Source: Archangium violaceum | GTDB lineage: Bacteria; Myxococcota; Myxococcia; Myxococcales; Myxococcaceae | DNA length: 64,000 nt | NCBI RefSeq assembly: GCF_016887565.1 | Contig: NZ_CP069396.1 | Location: 957,001-1,021,000, forward strand | Reading direction: 5' to 3' | Notes under the pieces: model-generated | Told to the model about the DNA's origin: nothing | Database searches by the model: none | The model's input: the letters and a program-made list of their open reading frames with translations, nothing else | In this document: one piece after another, positions 50,697 to 58,683 of the stretch | Layout: the number at the start of each line of letters is the position of its first letter | Position numbering within the stretch: position 1 is the stretch's first letter | Position numbers and translations under genes: made by a program

Positions 50697-51149
50697 ATGG
50701 ATGCCCTGGCTCCCATCGGCCGACTGCTCTTCTCGGCCATCTTCATCTTCAGCGGCTTCAACCACCTCACCAACGCGGAGACCATGACTGGCTACGCGCG
50801 GAGCGCGGGCCTCCCGCTTCCGGCGCTGGCCATCTACGTCTCGGGCGTGGTGCTGGTCGTGGGCGGGGTGTGCATCCTGCTGGGCGCCTTCGCCCGCATC
50901 GCCGCGGCGGCCATCGCCACCTTCCTCGTGCTCGCGGCGCTCACGGTGCACCGCTTCTGGGGGCTGCCGCCCGACCAGGCCGCGATGCAGATGGTCCACT
51001 TCTGGAAGAACATCTCCATGGCCGGTGGCGCGCTGCTGCTCGCGTACTTCGGACCGGGGCCCTACAGCGTGAAGGCCCGCTCGAGGGTCCTGGAGGAGCG
51101 GCGGGCGAAGCGTCCGCCACCGGTGCTCAGGCCCCACTCCCAGCCGTGA
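50697..51149 (+). CDS. DoxX-family membrane protein
   Basis: 150 residues with four transmembrane helices and the DoxX pattern GRLLFSAIFIFSGFNHLT at the N-terminus and FWKNISMAGGALLLA near the end. DoxX proteins sit in the inner membrane and are linked to quinone/redox or thiosulfate chemistry; the role here is unknown. GGGAGGAC precedes the ATG. Followed by a REP-like repeat. Confidence 0.83.
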   Translation: MDALAPIGRLLFSAIFIFSGFNHLTNAETMTGYARSAGLPLPALAIYVSGVVLVVGGVCILLGAFARIAAAAIATFLVLAALTVHRFWGLPPDQAAMQMVHFWKNISMAGGALLLAYFGPGPYSVKARSRVLEERRAKRPPPVLRPHSQP

Positions 51150-51163
51150 GGGGTCCTGGAGGC

Positions 51164-51203
51164 GAAGACCCTCACCCCGACCCTCTCCCAGGGGGAGAGG
51201 GAG
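51164..51203 (+). repeat. REP-like repeat copy 5
   Basis: GAAGACCCTCACCCCGACCCTCTCCCAGGGGGAGAGGGAGG-type copy between the convergent DoxX and metallophosphoesterase genes. (Core: GACCCTCACCC, then CCCTCTCCC / GGGAGAGGG.). Confidence 0.8.
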
Positions 51204-51219
51204 GGCGGGCGCGCGGGAC

Positions 51220-52131
51220 TCAGTGGGTGACGGCCGACTCGACGGGACGCAGGGTGAAGAAGGCCACCTCGGGGTAGGTGCCGCGCCGCAGGTACGGCCC
51301 CCCGAAGCCGAAGCCCAGCCCCATGTTCACGTAGAGCTGGTTGCCACGCACGTGGTAGTGGCCCTGGATGTAGGGCTGCCCGGCGCGGCGGAAGATGGCC
51401 TCCGTGAGGCCGCGCACCACGAACTGGCCGCCGTGCGTGTGCCCGGAGAACTGCACCAGGTTGGCGTCCGGCGGCAGCTTCTCGACGGTGGGCGGCGCGT
51501 GCGTGAGCACCAGGCGCGTGCCCGACTCGGGGGCGCCCCGGAAGGTGGCCTCCACGTCGTCGCGGCCCGTGCGCCCATCGTCGATGCCCAGGATGGTGAC
51601 CGGCGCCCCGCGCACGTGCACCACCCGGTGCTCGTTCTGCAGCACCGTGTAGCCCAGGCGCTCGAAGCCGGTGCGCAGGTAGCTGGCGTCCACCCAGTGG
51701 TCATGGTTGCCCAGCACCACGAAGACCGGGCTGTTGAAGCCGGTCAGCAGCTCGATGACGCGCGGCAGGGGCTTGGGGCTGTGGGTGACGTAGTCGCCCG
51801 TGAGGAAGACGAGGTCTGGGTTGCTCGCGTTCACCTCGGCCACCGCGCGCCGGATGCGCACCGCGGACGTGGCCTGGCCCACGTGGATGTCCGACAGGTG
51901 GGCGATGCGCAGCCCGTCGTGCTCCGGGTGCATCCCCGGCACGTGCAGCAGGTTCTCCGACAGGGTGAAGTGGTCGCGCCAGCGCAGGCGGGCCTCGGGC
52001 CGCAGCGGGTCGGGACTCACGGCCCTCAGCTCGTTGCGCCTCATGAGGTTGCGGTGCTGCCCCTGGGCGTGAACGGAGACCGCCTGGGCGGTCTGGGTGG
52101 CGGCGGAGCGGCGGGCAAGTCTCAGGCGCAT
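51220..52131 (-). CDS. Metallophosphoesterase (YkuE/calcineurin-like)
   Basis: 303 residues. The full set of metallophosphatase motifs is present: SDIHVG, GDYV, GNHDHW, THAPP and GHTHGGQ, which bind two metal ions. An N-terminal basic segment precedes the domain. By family it may hydrolyse phosphodiester or lipid-phosphate bonds (some members act as UDP-diacylglucosamine hydrolases). Start at 52131 with GGAAGGAA upstream; an upstream in-frame ATG at 52182 has no such site. Confidence 0.87.
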   Translation of the reverse strand: MRLRLARRSAATQTAQAVSVHAQGQHRNLMRRNELRAVSPDPLRPEARLRWRDHFTLSENLLHVPGMHPEHDGLRIAHLSDIHVGQATSAVRIRRAVAEVNASNPDLVFLTGDYVTHSPKPLPRVIELLTGFNSPVFVVLGNHDHWVDASYLRTGFERLGYTVLQNEHRVVHVRGAPVTILGIDDGRTGRDDVEATFRGAPESGTRLVLTHAPPTVEKLPPDANLVQFSGHTHGGQFVVRGLTEAIFRRAGQPYIQGHYHVRGNQLYVNMGLGFGFGGPYLRRGTYPEVAFFTLRPVESAVTH

Positions 52132-52336
52132 GCGGTTCCTTCCGTCTGTCGGACGGCTCGAATTGTAGAGGACACCGGCCACATGAGACGAGGGTGGCTC
52201 TCACCGCCAGCCTGTCCGCTCACCAGCCGATGTCAGCGGGCGGAAGGTAAAGGCCGGAACATCTGGTAAAATTCCGCGTTTCTTCCGGGGCGCCCGGTGG
52301 CCCGGTGGCGGGACGGGCACGGCTCCGGAAAGACGA

Positions 52337-52367
52337 GGGCCCGCTCCCCGGTGAGGGAAACGGGCCC
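52337..52367 (-). terminator. Candidate terminator of secreted protein gene
   Basis: GGGCCCG / CGGGCCC 7-bp stem with a 17-nt loop, 22 nt beyond the stop of the gene at 52390, followed on the minus strand by TCGTCTTTCC. Confidence 0.5.
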
Positions 52368-52389
52368 GCCGCGCCGCGTGTGTCGTGGA

Positions 52390-52932
52390 CTACGGGTTGT
52401 CGGTGGGCGTGGGCGCCGGCTGCTGGGTCGTGCCCTTGTCCATCTTGGTGCCCTTCTTGACGCCCTTGGGGCTGGTGGCGTTGAGCTCCAGGGCGACCGC
52501 GTCATCGCCGTCGATCTGGAAGCGCGCGCGCACCTGGGCGCCCTCGGGGATGTCACTCACGGCGACCTTCTTGCCGTCCAGCATCACCTGGGTCTGGTCC
52601 CTCACGTCCAGGTCCACGTCCGGCAGGTTCAGGTTCTGGCGCGAGAGGGTGATCTCGTCCTTCTCCGAGTTCTTGAGGACGCCGTTGACGTTGAAGGCGT
52701 GCGCCTTGTTCATCAACGCCTTCTGTTGATCCTTGGTGAGCTCCTTGTTCTCCTTGTTGGCCTGGGCGCCGCTGGTGCCCGGGAGCACCTCGGTGGCCTC
52801 GATGCCGGTGCTGAGCTTGCGGCCCTCGTTGCTCTTCTGCTCCTGCTGGGCCTGGGTGTTCTGCTGGGTGTCCGCCTGCGCGAAGGCGGCGGTGCCCAGG
52901 GTGAAGGCCAGTGCGGCCAGTAGCTTCTTCAT
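52390..52932 (-). CDS. Secreted protein of unknown function
   Basis: 180 residues with a signal peptide (MKKLLAALAFTLGTAAFAQA). The mature part has a Gln-rich start, then a domain with VDLDVRDQTQVMLDGKKVAVSDI and QVRARFQIDGDDAVALELNA, the strand pattern of small periplasmic OB-fold-like proteins, and a Thr/Pro tail. Function unknown. Good ribosome-binding site (AAGGAGGGG) before the ATG. Confidence 0.75.
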   Translation of the reverse strand: MKKLLAALAFTLGTAAFAQADTQQNTQAQQEQKSNEGRKLSTGIEATEVLPGTSGAQANKENKELTKDQQKALMNKAHAFNVNGVLKNSEKDEITLSRQNLNLPDVDLDVRDQTQVMLDGKKVAVSDIPEGAQVRARFQIDGDDAVALELNATSPKGVKKGTKMDKGTTQQPAPTPTDNP

Positions 52933-53085
52933 GACGACCCCTCCTTGTTGTCCATGTCGGATACCGCCGCAAAACGGTGGTACCCGGACGGGCTCACGCC
53001 AACTCCGCCGGGCCGGGGCACGGGGCTCCGGCCGCTGGGCAGGCGGGCGGGCGGGACGGGGGCTGGACGGGGACGAGGCGGCGCT

Positions 53086-53535
53086 CTAGCCGCAGCGGTC
53101 ACACAGGCCGCGCAGCTGGATGTCCACCGAGCGGGCGGTCACGGCCCTGGGCGCTCCCTTGGCGCTGGTGAGGCGCACGGCCTCCGAGGGCAGGCACGTC
53201 ACCGTGCCGCAGTCGGTGCAGGTGAAGTGCGGGTGCGTGCCCTGGTGCGACTTCTCCTCGCGCTTGAGCTCGAAGCGCCAGACGTGGTCACCCAGGTCCG
53301 CGCGCACCACCAGGCCCGCCTCGGTCAGGTCGGTGAGGTTGCGGTAGATGGTGACGCGGTCATAGCCCTCGTCGCCCAGGGACTCCACGAGGTCCGCGTG
53401 GCTCAGCGGCGCGGTGGCGGACTCCAACTCCCGGAGTACCGCCACCCGGGGAGAGGTGCTGCGCAGCCCCGCGGCGCGGAGGCGCTCCTGATAGTCGGCG
53501 AGCGTGGGTTGGGGGGCGTTCTTCCTGGCGGCCAT
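53086..53535 (-). CDS. Fur-family metalloregulator
   Basis: 149 residues. Winged-helix DNA-binding domain with RSTSPRVAVLRELE and the recognition-helix region DRVTIYRNLTDL, a HPHF dimer-domain motif (His101, His103) and structural zinc ligands Cys106/Cys109 and Cys145/Cys148. Whether it senses zinc, iron or peroxide cannot be decided; the two CxxC pairs are shared by Zur, PerR and Fur. It is divergent from the response-regulator gene at 53759, and a 15-bp palindrome lies between them. Confidence 0.88.
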   Translation of the reverse strand: MAARKNAPQPTLADYQERLRAAGLRSTSPRVAVLRELESATAPLSHADLVESLGDEGYDRVTIYRNLTDLTEAGLVVRADLGDHVWRFELKREEKSHQGTHPHFTCTDCGTVTCLPSEAVRLTSAKGAPRAVTARSVDIQLRGLCDRCG

Positions 53536-53694
53536 CGTCTTCTCGAATAACCCAACTCCGGGAAAGTTGCACCTGACTTGCTCGATTAAAGGTGGACTGT
53601 CTGGCATCCTGAGGAGCGTCGTGGTGGCTGTGGCCACCGCGAGGGAAGACCCGGTTGAACGCAGGGTACGAAACTGGCTCAACCCGGAGTCAAA

Positions 53695-53709
53695 TGCAAC
53701 CACGTTGCA
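53695..53709. promoter_or_regulatory. Candidate operator palindrome TGCAAC-CAC-GTTGCA
   Basis: Perfect 6-bp arms around a 3-bp centre, 50 bp upstream of the response-regulator start and 160 bp upstream of the Fur-family gene. Length and symmetry would suit a Fur-family dimer; no experimental support. Confidence 0.4.
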
Positions 53710-53758
53710 GGCGGTGGAACGGGCGTGACACGAGTCCTGCCAGCGGCAAGGGGGGGAG

Positions 53759-54145
53759 ATGCTACGGGTGCTCGTACTCGAGGACGATGACGACCTGCGG
53801 GCCATCCTGTGCGAGCTGCTGTCGCTGTCCGGCGCGGACGCGTGCGTGGGCGTCAGGTCCTTCGAGGAGCTGAGGCACAAGAGCGCCGAGGCGCTCGGAT
53901 GCGGGCTGGCCCTCCTCGACATCAACCTGGGCGCTGGAGTGCCCAGTGGGCTGGACGCGCACCGGTGGCTGAAGGACGAGGGGTTCGCCGGCAGGACGGT
54001 CTTCCTCACCGGGCATGCCCGCTCGCATCCGCTGGTGCGAGAGGCGCTGGAGCTGACACACGTCCAGGTGTTGTCCAAGCCCATCGAATCGAAGGTCCTC
54101 CTGGAGCTGGTGGGGAGTGTTTCCCATGGGACCGGAACGGCCTAG
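53759..54145 (+). CDS. Single-domain response regulator
   Basis: 128 residues, receiver domain only: acidic cluster LEDDDD, Asp54 (LLDINLG), FLTGHA and Lys in LSKPIE. A GGGGGGGAG Shine-Dalgarno lies directly upstream. Its 3' end overlaps the following membrane kinase-like gene by 20 nt, so the two are coupled and probably work together. Confidence 0.85.
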   Translation: MLRVLVLEDDDDLRAILCELLSLSGADACVGVRSFEELRHKSAEALGCGLALLDINLGAGVPSGLDAHRWLKDEGFAGRTVFLTGHARSHPLVREALELTHVQVLSKPIESKVLLELVGSVSHGTGTA

Positions 54146-55028
54146 GCCGGGCGCGCTCGGGGTGGTGGAGGAGGAGCTGCATGCCCGGGCCTGGCGCGGC
54201 ACCGTGCTGGGCACGGTGCTGACCGCCCTGACGGAGCTGGCGTACGCCTTCATCGACCACGAGGTGTTCCATGGCGGGCCCCTGCCGGCGCTGCGCGTGC
54301 TGCACGTGCTCTGGGCGCTGCTGTTGCTGGGGCTGTTGCTCACGCGCCGGCGGCGGTTGTCCACCGCGGGGGTCGAGGCCTGCTTCGCGGGGGGGGTGCT
54401 GCCCTTCCTCCCCCTCTTCGCCCTGGCCGAGCACGCCATGGCCCGCACGGGACTCGTCTGGGTGCCCATGACGGGCCACCGGCTGTTGATGCTGGTGCTC
54501 GGCGTGCTGGCGCCCACGAGCCTGTGGCTGGGCGGCGTATTGCTCGGCGCCTTCGCCCTGGAGGCGGTGGTGCTCTGGTACGCGCTGGGGCTCGGCACGC
54601 ACCCGGGGGTGCGCTCGCCCTGGGAGCCCTGGGTCACCCTCATCTACGGAGGCGTGGCGCTGGCCGTGCTGGCCTACCGGGTGCGCAGCTTCGACATCGA
54701 GCTGAAGCTGCGCGAGGCGCGCGCCGAGGCCGAGGCGCTGGAGCGGCTGGCCCGGCTCTTCCTCGCGGTGCGCGACGCCACCAACACCCCCCTGCAGACG
54801 CTGGAGCTGAGCATCGCCCTGCTCCAGCGGCGCCACCCCGAGTGCGCGTCCACCACGGACACCATGGAGCGCGCCGTGCAGCGGCTGCGCTCCCTCGCGC
54901 AGCGCCTGGGGATCGCCGACCCCCTGGTGGTGTGGCGCGAGGGCGACGAGTCCTTCGACGCCGAGACCGTGCTCCAGCACCTGGAGGAGGATCTGGCGCG
55001 CGAGCTCGAGCGGCGGCGGCGGCGCTGA
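54126..55028 (+). CDS. Membrane protein with kinase-like dimerisation helix, no ATPase domain
   Basis: 300 residues. Five or six transmembrane helices (about 30-190), a coiled linker (LKLREARAEAEALERLARLF) and a helical pair resembling a degenerate HisKA (FLAVRDATNTPLQTLELSI, with Asn-Thr-Pro in place of the usual His-Glu-x-x-x-P). The protein ends in poly-Arg where a HATPase domain would follow. It cannot be a complete kinase, but could sense a signal and control the coupled response regulator or another kinase. GTG 54117 is an alternative start. Confidence 0.65.
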   Translation: MGPERPRPGALGVVEEELHARAWRGTVLGTVLTALTELAYAFIDHEVFHGGPLPALRVLHVLWALLLLGLLLTRRRRLSTAGVEACFAGGVLPFLPLFALAEHAMARTGLVWVPMTGHRLLMLVLGVLAPTSLWLGGVLLGAFALEAVVLWYALGLGTHPGVRSPWEPWVTLIYGGVALAVLAYRVRSFDIELKLREARAEAEALERLARLFLAVRDATNTPLQTLELSIALLQRRHPECASTTDTMERAVQRLRSLAQRLGIADPLVVWREGDESFDAETVLQHLEEDLARELERRRRR

Positions 55029-55267
55029 GCCGCACCCGGGCCGCTGATCGGCTTCCTTCTTTCAAGGAAAGTGTGAAATTCCGCTGTCCCTGGACGTGGG
55101 GCGGTCTCTAGAAGTTCAAAAGAAATACAGCGAAACTTCTGGAGGTCTGGTTCCGAGAATCATCACGAACTCAGTGCTCTGGGGCACCCACAGAGGGGTG
55201 GGGGTCTCCGGAGAGCGAAAGTGCGTCCCGCAAAGGGGCGTCAACCATACACAACGGAGGCAATGCC

Positions 55268-56302
55268 ATGTCGGTCAATGGTCTGGGGGGTGCCGCGAAT
55301 TTCCCCGCGTTCAAGGCGTTGGACAACCTGGGTCTGTCGAAGCCCATCGAGAAGAACGTTGCGGACATGGTCACCGCCACGGTCTCCGCGGTGGTGGGCC
55401 AGGCGGTCCTGAGCGCGTTCGAGCAGGCGTTCAATCAGATTGGCGGCCAGCTCGGCTCCATCCTCGGTGGTCAGACGCCGCACTGCCAGCCGCCCAACCC
55501 GGCGGAGTCCGGGCACGCCTCCGGTGGCCTCCAGAAGGGCTCCGACGGCACCATCACCACCCCGGGTGGCTATAAGATCCAGGCCACCAGCCAGTTCGAG
55601 TGGAAGATCACCAACCCCGACGGCAAGACGACCCGCATCTGGGGCGACCCGCACGTGGACGAGGGTGACGGTGGCAAGTGGGACTTCAAGCGCGACTCCA
55701 CCTTCGTGCTGCCGGACGGCACCCGCATCAACTGTGCCACCCAGCCCTACGGCAACGGCATGACCGTGACGAGCGGCCTGGAGATCATCAACGGCAACGA
55801 CCGCGTGCAGGTCTCCGACATCGCCAAGGGCAAGGGCAAGGTGGGTGACATCACCCAGGACGGCTTCGCGCACGTCAACAGCTTCGGCGGCAAGGACGCC
55901 TTCGTGATGGGCGGCGACGGCGACGACTGGACCTTCCAGGGCAAGGAGATCACCGGCAGCAACAACGGTGGCGAGTCCTTCAAGCTGGGCAGCAACATGA
56001 AGCCGCTGGTGGACACCACCAAGCCGTTCGGTGGCCCCGAGCAGTGGGCGAGCCAGATCGTCGATCAGCTCTTCAAGCAGATCGAGAACATGTTCAGCCA
56101 GCCGACGCCGCGCTCGCCGCCGTTCGTGCCGCCCTTCATGCAGAACCAGTTCCCCCAGGGCCACAACTGCTGGAACCGTCAGGACTACAACACGGGCATC
56201 GGCAACACGTTCAAGGACATCGGCAAGATGTTCAACCAGCTCGGGGACCTGTTCAACTTGACCCAGTCCCTCAACCGCCGGATGATGCCGTTCGGGATCT
56301 AA
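55268..56302 (+). CDS. DUF1521 (calcium-triggered self-cleavage) protein, type III effector-like
   Basis: 344 residues, no signal peptide. A Gly/Ala-rich helical N-terminus (about 1-70) is followed by a DUF1521 domain (about 90-250) with the sequence WGDPHVDEGDGGKWDF. In rhizobial NopE1 the same GD/PHVD motif is the calcium-induced autocleavage site (metal-ion-inducible autocleavage), so cleavage between Asp127 and Pro128 is predicted. The C-terminal part is Pro/Phe/Asn-rich. The next gene encodes an LcrH/SycD-type secretion chaperone, supporting export. GGAGG precedes the ATG. The 240-bp upstream region (55029-55267) is locally lower in GC than its surroundings. Confidence 0.8.
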   Translation: MSVNGLGGAANFPAFKALDNLGLSKPIEKNVADMVTATVSAVVGQAVLSAFEQAFNQIGGQLGSILGGQTPHCQPPNPAESGHASGGLQKGSDGTITTPGGYKIQATSQFEWKITNPDGKTTRIWGDPHVDEGDGGKWDFKRDSTFVLPDGTRINCATQPYGNGMTVTSGLEIINGNDRVQVSDIAKGKGKVGDITQDGFAHVNSFGGKDAFVMGGDGDDWTFQGKEITGSNNGGESFKLGSNMKPLVDTTKPFGGPEQWASQIVDQLFKQIENMFSQPTPRSPPFVPPFMQNQFPQGHNCWNRQDYNTGIGNTFKDIGKMFNQLGDLFNLTQSLNRRMMPFGI

Positions 56303-56318
56303 CCTCCCGGGAGCCTCG

Positions 56319-56828
56319 ATGCAGACGAGCAACAGCATCAACGGGAAGCAGGTCAACGTTCCGCCGCAGATGGCCGAGCGGCTGGTCCGTGGTGAGATGA
56401 CGGTGGGTGAGTTCGTGGGACTCACCCCCAACACCCTGTACGCCATCGCCAACGTGGGCTACCAGATGTTGCAGTCTGGCAAGCTGGATGCGGCGCTGGT
56501 CATCTACAAGGGGCTCGTCGCCGCCTCGCCGTACGACAGCGTCTTCCACTGCCACCTGGCGACGGTGTACGCCGCGCAGGAGCAGTACGAGGAGGCCATC
56601 CAGTCCTACACGCAGGCCCTGACGTACAACCGGGGCAACGTGGATGCGCTGGCGGGACGCGGGGAGATGTACCTGCGGCAGAGCAAGATCCTCGAGGCGC
56701 TCAACGACCTCAAGGCCGCCGTGGAGGGCGATCCGCAGGCGAAGCGTCCCTCGGCCGTGCGCGCTCGCGCGATGCTGCTGGGGCTGAAGGAGAAGGTGGA
56801 CGCGCAGCAGAAGGCCGCGCAGAAGTAG
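56319..56828 (+). CDS. LcrH/SycD-type tetratricopeptide chaperone
   Basis: 169 residues. Three TPRs (about 43-145) with the class II type III chaperone pattern: GYQMLQSGKLDAALVIYKGL, SPYDSVFHCHLATVYAAQEQ and YEEAIQSYTQAL. These chaperones bind translocators or effectors in the cytosol before export. It lies 16 nt after the DUF1521 gene, in one transcript closed by the terminator at 56860, and is most likely dedicated to that protein. No type III injectisome gene is present in the window. Confidence 0.78.
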   Translation: MQTSNSINGKQVNVPPQMAERLVRGEMTVGEFVGLTPNTLYAIANVGYQMLQSGKLDAALVIYKGLVAASPYDSVFHCHLATVYAAQEQYEEAIQSYTQALTYNRGNVDALAGRGEMYLRQSKILEALNDLKAAVEGDPQAKRPSAVRARAMLLGLKEKVDAQQKAAQK

Positions 56829-56859
56829 TCGCGGTGCTCCACCCTTCGTGATTCACCGG

Positions 56860-56897
56860 CCGGCGCTCCCTTCCTGGGGGGCGCCGGTTTCGTTTTG
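56860..56897 (+). terminator. Intrinsic terminator of DUF1521/chaperone operon
   Basis: CCGGCGCTCCC pairs with GGGGGCGCCGG (11 bp, one T-G wobble, 6-nt loop) and is followed by TTTCGTTTTG. It lies 31 nt after the chaperone stop codon. Confidence 0.8.
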
Positions 56898-56918
56898 GTG
56901 CAGTCCTCCCCGCTCTTC

Positions 56919-58532
56919 ATGCGACAGCCCTCCGACGCGAAGCTCTCTCCTGCGCTGGCCCGGGTGCCCGCGTGGGCGCTCGTGCTCGGCGTGGCGCTCG
57001 TCGTGCGTCTGGCGTACCTGCTCAGCGCTCATGGCCCCGCCTTCGACGCGCCGCTGATCGACGCGGACTACTACGACTACCTCGGCGAGCGGCTGGCGCG
57101 GGGCGAGGGCTTCGACGCGGGGCCCTTCTGGCAGCCACCGCTCTACCCCGTGGTGCTCGGCGGTCTCTACCGGCTGGGAGGACACAGCTTGTGGTGGCCG
57201 CGCCTGCTCCAGGCCGTGCTCGGAGCCTTCACGGCGATGCTCGCCCAGGGCGTGGCGCGGCGGGTCTCCGGCAGTCGAGCGGTGGGGGTGATCGCGGGCC
57301 TGCTGGTGGCGCTGCACGGGTCGCTCGTCTTCTATGACGGGGAGCTGCTGGCCACCTCGCTCGGCACCTTCCTGGGCACCACGGCGCTCTGGCTGGCCGT
57401 GCGCGAGTCCCGAAGCATGGGCACGGCGCTGCTGTGTGGCGTCTGCATCGGCCTGGGCGCGCTCGCGGTGGCGCCGCTGCTGCTGCTCGTCGTCCCGTTG
57501 GCGTGGGCGCTCGCGCGGGGGCGCCGTGTCCACGCCGTGCTCTGTGCCTCCGTTTGTGCCGCCGTGGTGTCGTGCGCCACCCTCTCCAATCACTCACGTT
57601 CGGGCGAATGGCTGCTCATCTCCGCCAATGGTGGCATCAACCTGTGGCTGGGAAACAACGCGGACGTGGATGGGGCCATGGCCCTCCGTCCTGGCGCGGC
57701 CTGGGAGGCGCTCGTGAACGAGCCCGTGCGCCAGGGCTTCCACACTCCGGCTACCCAGGACGCCTACTTCACCCGGAAGGCGCTGGCCTGGTGCGGCTCG
57801 CGGCCGCTCGACTGCGTGGGCAATCTGCTGTGGAAGGCCCGGCTGCTGCTGCTGGCGCGCGAGCTGCCCCGCAACGAGGACCTCTACGTCGTCCGCTCGC
57901 AGTCCCCCGTGCTGTGGGCCCTCACCGCGCGGCCCGGTGGTTTCGCGCTGCCCTATGCGCTGCTGTGGCCGCTCGCGGCGGCGGGCTGCGTGCGCGTCTG
58001 GCGCGAGTGGCGTGCGAGGGAGGACGCACGCGCGGCGCTCACCGTGATGGGGGCCGCCGTCGTGCTCGCCGCTCCGTCCATCCTCTTCTTCGTCACCGGC
58101 CGCTACCGCGCGCCGCTCGCACCGGTGCTGTGCGTGCTCGCGGCGCTGGGGCTCCACGCGCTGCTGTCGCGTGCCTCCTCGCGCGCGGTGCCCGCGGGTG
58201 TGGCCCTGGCCGTGCTCGTGGTGTCCGTATGGCCCGTGTCCCTGGCGGTGGACGCCGTCGACTTCGAGGCCGAGCTGCACTACGCCGTGGGCGGCCGGCT
58301 CGCCCGGCTCGGCGACGACGCGGGCGCCGTGGAAGCGTGGCGGCACGCCGTGCTTCGCAGGCCGGGCTACCTGGAGGCTGGCTTCAACCTCGGGCTCGCG
58401 CTGGAGCGGCTGGGCCAGCCCGAGGAGGCCGCCCGCTCCTACGAGTCGTTGTTGCGCTGGTACCCTCGCGAGCCGTTGTTGCACTCCCAGCTCGCGCGGC
58501 TCCGTGGCTCCGCGCGAGACGTCGGACCGTGA
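56919..58532 (+). CDS. GT-C glycosyltransferase with C-terminal TPRs
   Basis: 537 residues. About ten transmembrane helices with, after the first, an acidic loop DADYYDYLGERLARGEGF and QPPLYPVVLGGLYRLGG, the layout of the GT39/ArnT-like GT-C glycosyltransferases that use polyprenyl-phosphate sugars. The last 100 residues form TPR-like repeats (AGAVEAWRHAVLRRPGYLEAGFNLG, broken over two motifs). TTG and GTG codons further upstream are in frame but lie in or next to the terminator tail, so the ATG at 56919 is preferred. Substrate unknown. Confidence 0.75.
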   Translation: MRQPSDAKLSPALARVPAWALVLGVALVVRLAYLLSAHGPAFDAPLIDADYYDYLGERLARGEGFDAGPFWQPPLYPVVLGGLYRLGGHSLWWPRLLQAVLGAFTAMLAQGVARRVSGSRAVGVIAGLLVALHGSLVFYDGELLATSLGTFLGTTALWLAVRESRSMGTALLCGVCIGLGALAVAPLLLLVVPLAWALARGRRVHAVLCASVCAAVVSCATLSNHSRSGEWLLISANGGINLWLGNNADVDGAMALRPGAAWEALVNEPVRQGFHTPATQDAYFTRKALAWCGSRPLDCVGNLLWKARLLLLARELPRNEDLYVVRSQSPVLWALTARPGGFALPYALLWPLAAAGCVRVWREWRAREDARAALTVMGAAVVLAAPSILFFVTGRYRAPLAPVLCVLAALGLHALLSRASSRAVPAGVALAVLVVSVWPVSLAVDAVDFEAELHYAVGGRLARLGDDAGAVEAWRHAVLRRPGYLEAGFNLGLALERLGQPEEAARSYESLLRWYPREPLLHSQLARLRGSARDVGP

Positions 58533-58683
58533 GGCGCGCCGCGCGGGCGCCTCCGCTCCCGTGCGCGGTGATGGGACCGGGCGAAGCGCGGCCCGGCTGC
58601 CCGGCTGCCCGTTGTCTCTCCGCCGTGGTGTCCGGCGGGGTACGTTCCTACCTTCCTCAGGAGGCCCGTGGGAGGGACGGACG

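Noticed and set aside
54126-55260. A frameshift hiding the ATPase domain of the membrane kinase-like protein
   Set aside because: No N-box or G-box sequence is found in any frame downstream before the next gene.
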